Assembly (NCBI GenBank): GCA_003527405.1
Contig: DPXH01000032.1
Coordinates: 1 to 6,919 of the forward strand
DNA: 6,919 nt
Direction of reading: 5' to 3'
From: Candidatus Sediminicultor tertius
GTDB lineage: Bacteria > Atribacterota > Phoenicimicrobiia > Phoenicimicrobiales > Phoenicimicrobiaceae
This document shows positions 1 to 5,582 of the stretch, in pieces. A program made the position numbers and the translations under genes. Every line of letters starts with the position of its first letter. Within the stretch, counting starts at the first letter, position 1. Under the pieces are notes generated by a model. That model made no database searches. It was not told the origin of the DNA and worked only from the letters and a program-made list of their open reading frames with translations.

Positions 1-8
1 GAAAGGAA

Positions 9-233
9 TTAAATTTTATAAATATTTTCATATTCAACTTTTCCATCTTGTAAAATTTTTTCTATTGTTGATCTATCTTCATTATTAAAACGTAAACAGA
101 TACCACAATCAGAACTTAAGTGCCGGGGAACAGGAATGAGTTTTATTTTTAAATTTTCTTTTTTAGTTAAACTTTCCGCCCTTATCGCGGCACTGGTAGA
201 ATAAAATATTACCACACTATAACTTTCATCCAT
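9..233 (-). CDS. DUF3343 family small protein, putative Se/S carrier
   Basis: This 74-residue soluble protein has no signal peptide or membrane segment. Its hallmark is a central block at residues 32-49 (LIPVPRHLSSDCGICLRF) with Cys43 and Cys46 in a CxxC arrangement. This matches the DUF3343 family, annotated as putative Se/S carrier-like and recurrent in selenium-dependent molybdenum hydroxylase loci. It is the last gene of the xdhC-selD operon visible here, starting 20 nt after the cysteine desulfurase stop. GGAGGAG at 244-250 is its ribosome site, about 10 nt from ATG 231-233; the stop is TAA at 9-11. A role as a small thiol carrier receiving sulfur or selenium from the neighbouring desulfurase is inferred from the CxxC and the context; biochemical function is not established. 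Family assignment is fairly secure, function is not. Only 8 bases follow the stop, so no terminator can be assessed. Confidence 0.85.
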   Translation of the reverse strand: MDESYSVVIFYSTSAAIRAESLTKKENLKIKLIPVPRHLSSDCGICLRFNNEDRSTIEKILQDGKVEYENIYKI

Positions 234-253
234 TTAGCTAAAACTCCTCCAAG

Positions 254-1405
254 CTATTTCTTCATAACAATATTTTTTATAGCAAAAAGTGCCTTATCCA
301 CCTCTTCAACAGTGTTGAAATACCCTAGACTGAGACGGATAGCCCCCACAGGAAAAGTGCCTATAGTTTTATGGGCAGCGGGAGCACAATGCAAGCCAAC
401 CCGACACATAATACCATATTCCTCATCAAGCCTTAATCCTACCTCTGAAGGTAATTGGTCTTTTATATTAAAAGAAATTACTGCTACTCGTTCTTTATCT
501 TGATTGCTACCATAAATAACAACTCCGGGAATTTCTTTTAAACCCTCAACTAATTTTTGCGTCAGCTCAAGTTCGTGTTGACGAATTTTATCAACCCCTT
601 CTTTAAGGATAAAACGCACGCCCTCATTTAATCCGCTTAGACCTACCGTATTAGGAGTTCCACTTTCATAGACATCAGGGAGAAAATCTGGCTGTTCTTC
701 CGACCCTGAACTGCTGCCAGTCCCGCCAGTTTTTAAAGGTTTTAATTTTTTAATATCTACTTTTTCTCCAACCACCAACCCTCCTGTTCCTTGAGGTCCA
801 TAGAGCCCTTTATGACCGGTAAAGGCCAAAAGATCTATCCGGTCCCTTTTAACATCCAATGGATAACAGCCAGCAGTCTGGGCAGCATCTACTAAGAAAA
901 GAATATTATACTTTCTGGCAATTTCCCCCACCTCAGCAATAGGCAATAAACTACCGATAACATTTGAACCATGATTTAGCACGATTAATTTTGTATTTTT
1001 TTTTATCGATTTTTCTATGTCTTGGGGGTCAAGGAGGCCTTCAGGAGAACAATAAACTACTTTGACCTCAACTCCTATTTTTTCTAATTCACGAAGAGGC
1101 CGCATAACTGAATTATGTTCCATACTGCTGGTGATTACCTGGTCTCCAGGTTGTAACAACCCCTTTAAGACAAGATTTAACGCCTCAGTCACATTTAAAG
1201 TAAAGATAATTCTTAAAGGGTCATCAACATTAAATAATTCCGCTAAACTTTCTCTGGTCTGATAAAGTATACGTCCGGCTTCAATAGAAAGCCGATGGCC
1301 GGAACGACCGGGACTTGCTCCCACTTTTTCTAAAAAATGTAACATTGCCCTGCCTACCTCTTTGGGTTTGGGATAAGAGGTAGCAGCATTATCCAGATAA
1401 ATCAT
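254..1405 (-). CDS. Class V aminotransferase-fold cysteine desulfurase (EF2568-type)
   Basis: A PLP enzyme that removes sulfur (or selenium from selenocysteine) to give a cysteine-bound persulfide or selenopersulfide. From ATG 1405 it is 383 residues. Visible hallmarks are the N-terminal MIYLDNAATSYPKP, His97 in SSMEHNS (expected to stack on PLP), Asp173 in LVDAAQTAG, the Schiff-base Lys199 in FTGHKG, the SGTPNT segment near 248-253, and catalytic Cys340 in GLHCAPAAHKTIG. The type resembles the cysteine desulfurase family named for E. faecalis EF2568, which belongs to selenium-dependent hydroxylase loci. A TTG at 1420 would add five residues (MRGEI), but those codons form the purine-rich Shine-Dalgarno, so ATG 1405 is preferred. 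It lies 27 nt after yedF and 20 nt before the DUF3343 gene. Probable role: supplying selenium or sulfur for SelD or for the hydroxylase's terminal ligand. A housekeeping NifS/SufS role is less likely since no Fe-S assembly genes are nearby. Confidence 0.93.
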   Translation of the reverse strand: MIYLDNAATSYPKPKEVGRAMLHFLEKVGASPGRSGHRLSIEAGRILYQTRESLAELFNVDDPLRIIFTLNVTEALNLVLKGLLQPGDQVITSSMEHNSVMRPLRELEKIGVEVKVVYCSPEGLLDPQDIEKSIKKNTKLIVLNHGSNVIGSLLPIAEVGEIARKYNILFLVDAAQTAGCYPLDVKRDRIDLLAFTGHKGLYGPQGTGGLVVGEKVDIKKLKPLKTGGTGSSSGSEEQPDFLPDVYESGTPNTVGLSGLNEGVRFILKEGVDKIRQHELELTQKLVEGLKEIPGVVIYGSNQDKERVAVISFNIKDQLPSEVGLRLDEEYGIMCRVGLHCAPAAHKTIGTFPVGAIRLSLGYFNTVEEVDKALFAIKNIVMKK

Positions 1406-1410
1406 AATTT

Positions 1411-1417
1411 CTCCTCT
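1411..1417 (-). promoter_or_regulatory. Ribosome binding site deciding the desulfurase start
   Basis: The minus strand reads AGAGGAG, then five bases (AAATT), then ATG at 1405-1403. The spacing is ideal for ATG 1405. The alternative in-frame TTG at 1420 overlaps the upstream edge of this motif and would translate it, so the shorter protein is chosen. Confidence 0.75.
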
Positions 1418-1432
1418 CAAACTTTTTTCTTC

Positions 1433-1645
1433 CTACTTGGAAATAGTGAGCAAATATTCTTCGCCTTCTTCTCTTTCCTCTACTCTCCATCCAATATTGA
1501 CAGCCATCCGAGTAATATTATCTTTAGATGTTCCGGTATCTACTAGAACCTCTAAAATTCCTTTTTTTATCTCCAACAGCTTATTCCTAACGGCAACTAC
1601 CGGAAGCGGACAGGAGAGACCCCTAACATCAATACTTTGATTCAT
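1433..1645 (-). CDS. yedF: YedF, TusA/SirA-like sulfur (selenium) carrier
   Basis: A 70-residue TusA-family protein. The family signature is near the N terminus: DVRGLSCPLPVV (residues 6-17), with Cys12-Pro-Leu-Pro the CPxP motif whose cysteine carries persulfide in TusA. It is as short as E. coli YedF and TusA. The selenium-associated YedF proteins of many Clostridia have an additional C-terminal DsrE-like domain; here TAG at 1433 ends the protein after the TusA domain and only 27 nt follow before the desulfurase, so no second domain is hidden there. Its ATG overlaps the yedE TGA in an ATGA (1642-1645), and GGAGG lies about 7 nt upstream inside yedE, so the two are probably translationally coupled. 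The yedE-yedF pairing also exists in E. coli. A role in passing sulfur or selenium from the transporter or desulfurase toward SelD is inference. Confidence 0.88.
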   Translation of the reverse strand: MNQSIDVRGLSCPLPVVAVRNKLLEIKKGILEVLVDTGTSKDNITRMAVNIGWRVEEREEGEEYLLTISK

Positions 1646-2739
1646 TTCTTATCCTCCATTCCCTTTTTTCCTAAATTACTCATACTAAAACCGATAACAA
1701 GACAGATTGCCAATCCTGCAATAACCGAAGCCGGTCCCCAAAGACTAGGACCTTTCGGAGAACTGGCAGCAGCAAAATTATGGGAAAAACTGGCTCCCAC
1801 AACCATCCCCAAAACAAATATAGCGGCATCGGCATCGCCTTCTCCGGAAAGGAATAATTGACGACCGGGGCAGCCACCGGCCAGGGTAAAAGCAAGCCCT
1901 GCTAAAACCATACCACCAAAATTCCACAATTGACTGGTATGGGCAATGGGTTGACCCTGAAAACCCGGATTGAATTGTTTTAATATTAAATTACTCACCA
2001 AAGCAGCTAATAGCAGACTAACAACTCCGGTTAAAAGATAAGTGTCTTTAATAAGGATTACATCTCGAACAGCTGCCACTGTGCAAAATCGAGTTCTCTG
2101 AGCTAAAAATCCTATCACCAAAGCAATTATCAGAGCAATAAATATAGGGGCATGCTGAGCTCCTGGTCCTTTATTGCTAAAGAAAACCGCCCCTGAAGGT
2201 AGTTGAGGCTGAAAAATAAGGAGTAGAAGAAGCCCTACCATCACAACTGGCATAACCCAACCAACCATGGAATAAGTTCTCTGGTTTCGGCCTAAATTAT
2301 ATCCTGATTTAATAAAAAATATTCCTATCCAAATCCCTACTATTAACCCAGCCAAACCGAAAAGGGCATTGCCATCCCCACCGGCTAACCGAAGTAAAGT
2401 CCGCCAAGGACAACCTAAAAAAACTAAGGCCCCTACCATGGCTAAAAAACCTAAAACGAAACGGACCAGCGAAGCTGAACCGGCTCGTGGTTTAAACTCC
2501 TTAAATACTAAAGCGGCTATTAAAGAACCCAAAACAAAACCGATAATCTCGGGACGAATATATTGCACTACTTCTGCTCTATGTAAACCTAAAGCCCCGG
2601 CAATATCCCGCACCATACAGGCAACACAGATACCCATATTAGCCGGATTCCCTAATTTTTGTAAATACGCTGCAGAAACACCAATAAAGATACCAGTAAA
2701 AATAACATACTTTCTGGAACTGAAAAATTCTTTCAACAT
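1642..2739 (-). CDS. yedE: YedE family selenium/sulfur membrane transporter
   Basis: A 365-residue, strongly hydrophobic inner-membrane protein of the YeeE/YedE type, in the branch annotated as selenium metabolism membrane protein YedE. About 8-10 membrane segments can be recognised by eye. It contains two similar halves: NMGICVACMVRD (34-45) resembles RTRFCTVAAVRD (215-226), and FLGCPWR (107-113) resembles LAGGCPGR (286-293). The conserved cysteines are therefore 38, 41, 110, 219 and 290; YeeE uses pore cysteines to pass thiosulfate. The substrate here is probably a selenium species given the neighbours selD and yedF, but the sequence alone cannot distinguish it from a sulfur species. ATG 2737-2739 overlaps the selD stop by 7 nt, with AAAGGA about 7 nt upstream. 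The TGA stop overlaps the yedF ATG. No separate signal peptide is seen; the first membrane segment begins around residue 11. Confidence 0.9.
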   Translation of the reverse strand: MLKEFFSSRKYVIFTGIFIGVSAAYLQKLGNPANMGICVACMVRDIAGALGLHRAEVVQYIRPEIIGFVLGSLIAALVFKEFKPRAGSASLVRFVLGFLAMVGALVFLGCPWRTLLRLAGGDGNALFGLAGLIVGIWIGIFFIKSGYNLGRNQRTYSMVGWVMPVVMVGLLLLLIFQPQLPSGAVFFSNKGPGAQHAPIFIALIIALVIGFLAQRTRFCTVAAVRDVILIKDTYLLTGVVSLLLAALVSNLILKQFNPGFQGQPIAHTSQLWNFGGMVLAGLAFTLAGGCPGRQLFLSGEGDADAAIFVLGMVVGASFSHNFAAASSPKGPSLWGPASVIAGLAICLVIGFSMSNLGKKGMEDKK

Positions 2740-3776
2740 ATTTTAATCCTTTCTTTATTATTTGATTTGATAACTTCTCCTATAATCTTACTCTCAGCAA
2801 AACCTTCCTTATGTAAAAGATTTATAGCTTTTTCTACTTGTTGTGGGTCAATAGAAATAAGTAGCCCTCCTGAAGTCTGTGGATCATAAAGTACAATTTC
2901 CTTCTCAAAAGATAAATTAATATTTTTTTCTACTAAACAAGAGTAAATCTTTTGATTTCTCATCGCCCCCTTAGATACCATCCCCATATTAATATAATTA
3001 TAAACTCCATCAATAACTGGAATATCTTTAATACTTACCTTTACTCCCAACTCCTTTCCGCTTAATAGTATCATTTCGCTAAGGTGACCAATTAGTCCAA
3101 AGCCCGTAACATCGGTAAGGCTATGAATATTCAACTTTAATAATTCCTTTGAAAGTTTGTTTAGTTTAGTCATCCAAAAAACTGCCTTATCTATTACCTT
3201 TTTCTCGGCAATTTCTCCCTTAATAGCGGTGGAAATTATGCCTACTCCCAGGGGCTTAGTCAAGATAAGGAAATTCCCAGCTTCAGGTGTATTATTATAA
3301 ATCACTTTCTTTGGGTCAACTAATCCTACCACTGCTAATCCATACTTTGGTTCTTTATCATTTACTGAATGACCTCCTGCCAAAATTCCACCTGCTTCTG
3401 CAACTTTATCGGCCCCTCCCTTTAATATTTTATTAAGCAGATTATATTTTTTCTTTTCTTCCGGGAAACAGACAATATTTAAAGCCATAAGGGGTTTTCC
3501 TCCCATAGCAAACACATCACTCAAAGAATTAGTAGCAGCAATCTGTCCAAAGATATACGGATCATTCACTATGGGAGTAATTAAATCTAAGGTGAATACA
3601 ATCCCAGTATTTTCATCTAACTTATAAACCGCTGCATCCTCATTATGTTCAAAGCCAGCCAGTAATCGTTTATCTTTGAATTGCTTAATTTTATTTAAAA
3701 ATCCTTCAAGGTCTTTGGGATTTATCTTAGCTGCACACCCAGAAGCTCTGGTCATCTGCATTAATTTTTCTATCAT
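2733..3776 (-). CDS. selD: Selenide, water dikinase (selenophosphate synthase)
   Basis: SelD makes selenophosphate from selenide and ATP. At 347 residues it equals E. coli SelD in length and follows it throughout. The flexible N-terminal loop reads SGCAAKI: Cys14 aligns with catalytic Cys17 and Lys17 with Lys20 of E. coli, while Ala16 replaces the dispensable Cys19. The active-site codon is TGT, so this is the Cys form, not the selenocysteine form. Metal- and ATP-binding aspartates are present: Asp47 (EDAAVY), Asp64 (FTLDLITPIV), Asp87 (ATNSLSDVFAMGG) and Asp222 (LTDVTGFGLIGH). LAGGHS (132-137) and YDPQTSGGLL (297-306) are also conserved. ATG 3774-3776 overlaps the xdhC stop (ATGA), preceded by GGAAGGGGA. 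With no selA or selB nearby and hydroxylase accessory genes on both sides, selenophosphate for the labile Mo-hydroxylase selenium cofactor is the likely use; service to selenocysteine as well cannot be excluded. Confidence 0.97.
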   Translation of the reverse strand: MIEKLMQMTRASGCAAKINPKDLEGFLNKIKQFKDKRLLAGFEHNEDAAVYKLDENTGIVFTLDLITPIVNDPYIFGQIAATNSLSDVFAMGGKPLMALNIVCFPEEKKKYNLLNKILKGGADKVAEAGGILAGGHSVNDKEPKYGLAVVGLVDPKKVIYNNTPEAGNFLILTKPLGVGIISTAIKGEIAEKKVIDKAVFWMTKLNKLSKELLKLNIHSLTDVTGFGLIGHLSEMILLSGKELGVKVSIKDIPVIDGVYNYINMGMVSKGAMRNQKIYSCLVEKNINLSFEKEIVLYDPQTSGGLLISIDPQQVEKAINLLHKEGFAESKIIGEVIKSNNKERIKIC

Positions 3777-4573
3777 GTATTTTCCCCTTCCAAAATTACT
3801 TTTTTTCTTCTTACCTTGATAATCTCCGCAATAATACTTACGGCAATCTCTTCCGGAGTTTGGGCTCCGATATCAATCCCTATAGGGGCATGAACTTTTT
3901 TAAGTTCTTGAGCTGATACTTCCTGTTCTTCTAAATGTTGAAATACAGTTGCATTCTTTTTACGACTACCAATCATCCCTATATAGGCAGCATTTGATCT
4001 GATAACTGAACCTAAAGCTTCTTCATCTTTTAGATGTCCTCTAGTCACTACGATGATATAAGTAGAATGAGTTATTTTAAGATGACTCAGGGCTTTTTTT
4101 ATGTCTTCTGCTATTATTTCATCTGCCTCTGGAAATCTTTCTTTATTAGCAAACTCTTCTCTATCATCAATTATTGTCACCTTAAACCCTATCATTTTCA
4201 TTAATTTTGAAACATAAACAGCAATATGACCTGCTCCAAAAATTAATACCTCTTCTTTTGGCTGAAGAACATCTATGAAAACTTTCATCTCACCACCACA
4301 AATGGCCCCTTCATCCAAGGCAGCTTGTTCTTTGGTTAAATGATAAGTTATAAGCTTTCCCTTGCCTTCCTTTAGTGACTGCTTTACTTCTTCGATTACT
4401 TTGGCTTCGGTTATTCCGCCTCCGATAGTGCCGACTATCAAGCCATCCTTGCCCACTAACATCTTCGCTCCCACCTCTCTTGGAGTTGAGCCTTTGGTCT
4501 CAACTATGGTAGCCAAAGCGACTGTTTCACCTTTACTAATTCTCTCCAAAGCTTCTTTTAAGATCTCTGACAT
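3773..4573 (-). CDS. xdhC: XdhC/CoxI family molybdenum hydroxylase maturation factor
   Basis: A 266-residue cytosolic protein with the two domains of XdhC. The N-terminal XdhC/CoxI domain (about 1-100) shows TKGSTPREVGAKMLV (27-40), GTIGGG (48-53) and ICGG (91-94). The C-terminal Rossmann domain shows the dinucleotide-type loop FGAGHIA (112-118), TRGH (177-180), YIGMIGSRKK (197-206) and HAPIGIDIGAQTPEEIA (228-244). XdhC binds molybdenum cofactor, protects its sulfurated form and inserts it into xanthine dehydrogenase-type enzymes; in this context it may handle the selenium-bearing form, which is inference. It is the first gene after the intergenic promoter, with AGGAGG about 7 nt before ATG 4571-4573, and ends in an ATGA overlap with selD. 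The TGA stop and selD ATG suggest coupled translation. The gene appears complete with all family motifs. Confidence 0.93.
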   Translation of the reverse strand: MSEILKEALERISKGETVALATIVETKGSTPREVGAKMLVGKDGLIVGTIGGGITEAKVIEEVKQSLKEGKGKLITYHLTKEQAALDEGAICGGEMKVFIDVLQPKEEVLIFGAGHIAVYVSKLMKMIGFKVTIIDDREEFANKERFPEADEIIAEDIKKALSHLKITHSTYIIVVTRGHLKDEEALGSVIRSNAAYIGMIGSRKKNATVFQHLEEQEVSAQELKKVHAPIGIDIGAQTPEEIAVSIIAEIIKVRRKKVILEGENT

Positions 4574-4580
4574 TTTCAGC

Positions 4581-4586
4581 CCTCCT
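4581..4586 (-). promoter_or_regulatory. Strong Shine-Dalgarno of xdhC
   Basis: AGGAGG on the minus strand, 7 nt before ATG 4573. It sits directly downstream of a 9-bp hairpin (4588-4608), leaving only one base between stem and site, so folding of the leader could affect ribosome access. Confidence 0.8.
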
Positions 4587-4587
4587 C

Positions 4588-4608
4588 TTACAAAATTCCA
4601 TTTTGCAA
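4588..4608 (-). repeat. Hairpin immediately upstream of the xdhC ribosome site
   Basis: The minus strand shows left arm TTGCAAAAT, loop GGA, right arm ATTTTGTAA. All nine positions pair, with one G-U wobble (6-bp core CAAAAT/ATTTTG perfect). There is no U-tract after it, so it is not an intrinsic terminator. It may be an RNA hairpin modulating translation or a DNA operator; the role is unproven. The stem is AT-rich and therefore of modest stability. Confidence 0.5.
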
Positions 4609-4609
4609 C

Positions 4610-4633
4610 CGTTATGCTAATATAAATATAACG
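4610..4633 (-). repeat. Inverted repeat in the xdhC leader
   Basis: CGTTAT and ATAACG are separated by 12 nt, with a further possible U-G closing pair. It lies one base upstream of the hairpin at 4588-4608, so the two could stack in the leader RNA. The arms are short; function is unknown and chance occurrence is possible. Confidence 0.35.
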
Positions 4634-4663
4634 ACACGCAAAAAAATACTCCCTCTTGGGATT

Positions 4664-4686
4664 TATAAATGTTTACAATATTTATA
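4664..4686. repeat. AT-rich palindrome just downstream of predicted start site
   Basis: TATAAAT and ATTTATA arms (7 bp) flank a 9-nt centre, beginning roughly 20 nt after the predicted transcription start. The position would suit a repressor operator or a leader RNA stem, but in such AT-rich DNA a 7-bp A/T palindrome may well be chance. Confidence 0.25.
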
Positions 4687-4711
4687 TTTTAAAACGAACA
4701 CTCTTTCTTAA

Positions 4712-4741
4712 AGTATACAATATTACTTTAGAATTTTTCAA
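4712..4741 (-). promoter_or_regulatory. Sigma-A-type promoter for xdhC-selD-yedE-yedF operon
   Basis: On the minus strand, -35 TTGAAA (4741-4736) and -10 TATACT (4717-4712) are separated by 18 bp. Each hexamer differs from consensus at one position. Transcription would start near 4706-4704, giving a leader of about 130 nt before the xdhC ATG. The location between yqeB and xdhC, in the only gap larger than 30 bp in the window, supports a real promoter. It implies that the six downstream genes can be expressed independently of yqeC-mocA-yqeB. Confidence 0.75.
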
Positions 4742-4778
4742 GAAAAATTAATTCAAACTTTTATAATTAATTTTTTCT
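4741..4778 (-). repeat. AT-only inverted repeat between yqeB and the promoter
   Basis: The left arm (4778-4765, AGAAAAAATTAATT) and right arm (4753-4741, AATTAATTTTTCT) pair over 13 positions with a single bulged A and an 11-nt loop. It begins 3 nt after the yqeB stop and its last base is the first base of the -35 hexamer. It could act as a weak transcription end for the yqeB operon or as a protein-binding site upstream of the promoter. It lacks a GC-rich stem, so it is not a standard intrinsic terminator. Confidence 0.4.
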
Positions 4779-4780
4779 AA

Positions 4781-5578
4781 TTATTTTTTATTCAAATAAG
4801 CACATATTGCCTCTAAAACCGCTCCCCCTATAGAACGGGCTTTATCAGAAACAGTAAAGCAGTATTCTCTTATCCCTCGAGGGTCGATATCTCCTACCTT
4901 CATCCCTTTGGTAACCCAACTTTGCGGATAAATTAATCCCCGCAGGACTCCGGATATTTCTGCCTTTAAAGGAACTCCCTCAACTTCTGCAATCACCTCT
5001 CCTGCCTTAACTATATCGCCAATACTATGTAAAGGAACGATTTTACCTTCAGCCGGAGCTCGCAACAATCTTCTTTTTGATTCTCCTCCTACTTCTCCGG
5101 GCACACCGGTATCCGATGCGGCCTGACCCCGATAGTAGACTCTCCCCAGGTTATGTCCTCTCATAGTTTCTATTATCACATCAACATCTTCCCCTGCAGT
5201 AAAACCCGGGCCCAGACCGATGACTAGCGGCGCCTGGCCTATAGTAGTCCCCAAATTACGTTTGGCCAAAATAGCATCTATTAAAAACGTGGGAGAAAGT
5301 TTTTTAATACAACTTCCTTTCGGGTCTACTAAAACTGGAATTTTCCCCTGTTTAATAGTATCTTCTACTTTTTCCCAGGAAGGAATCAAAATAGCTTCTA
5401 CCTCTTCTACAATAGCCTTGCCTTCATAAACTGCCCGGGCAAACGAAACAGGAAGACGGATAACTGTAGGATGGTCAATTTCTAAAACTATCACGGAAAA
5501 CCCGGCCCGAAAAAGCCTTACTGCTACCCCGGTAGCTAAATCTCCTCCGCCTCGGATAATTATTAATATATTATTCAT
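4781..5578 (-). CDS. yqeB: YqeB family selenium-dependent Mo hydroxylase system protein
   Basis: A 265-residue protein of the YqeB maturation family, which tracks selenium-dependent molybdenum hydroxylases; its precise reaction is not known. Near the N terminus, ILIIIRGGGDLATGVAVRL (4-22) looks like a Rossmann-type nucleotide-binding loop, followed by SVIVLEIDHPTVIRLPVSF (28-46). The middle has PVLVDP (81-86) and a conserved-looking IGLGPGFTAGEDVDVIIET (120-138). The C-terminal part (about 172-232: LRAPAEGKI, GDIVKAGEVIAEVEG, PLKAEISGVLRG) resembles a barrel-sandwich/lipoyl-like fold. The ATG at 5578 lies 4 nt after the mocA stop. An in-frame TTG at 5614 would add 12 residues and overlap mocA by 32 nt; it is rejected because the family motif normally begins within a few residues of the start. 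The best purine-rich site, AAGGGGA (5598-5592), is 13 nt from the ATG, rather distant, so coupling to mocA translation is likely. Confidence 0.9.
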   Translation of the reverse strand: MNNILIIIRGGGDLATGVAVRLFRAGFSVIVLEIDHPTVIRLPVSFARAVYEGKAIVEEVEAILIPSWEKVEDTIKQGKIPVLVDPKGSCIKKLSPTFLIDAILAKRNLGTTIGQAPLVIGLGPGFTAGEDVDVIIETMRGHNLGRVYYRGQAASDTGVPGEVGGESKRRLLRAPAEGKIVPLHSIGDIVKAGEVIAEVEGVPLKAEISGVLRGLIYPQSWVTKGMKVGDIDPRGIREYCFTVSDKARSIGGAVLEAICAYLNKK

Positions 5579-5582
5579 CTTA

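Noticed and set aside
1637..1861. Plus-strand open frame opposite the yedE 3' end
   Set aside because: It mirrors yedE coding sequence and has no recognisable family motif, like the other short plus-strand frames at 312-503, 1062-1262, 5220-5429 and 6086-6292.
2733..2735. selD stop TGA directly after a Cys codon, considered as a selenocysteine codon
   Set aside because: Read-through would add only about 28 residues of yedE sequence out of frame. The protein already matches E. coli SelD in length, and the TGA falls in a normal stop/start overlap with yedE.
2369..2746. Plus-strand open frame of 125 codons opposite yedE
   Set aside because: It is antisense to a well-supported membrane protein. 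The translation is rich in Pro/Lys/Thr without recognisable motifs, as expected for the mirror of hydrophobic codons.
4640..4661. UCCC-AAGA-GGGA mini-hairpin followed by a T-rich run, as an intrinsic attenuator in the xdhC leader
   Set aside because: The stem is only 4 bp before mismatches, and several bases separate it from the T run. It is too weak to call a terminator without folding and transcription data.
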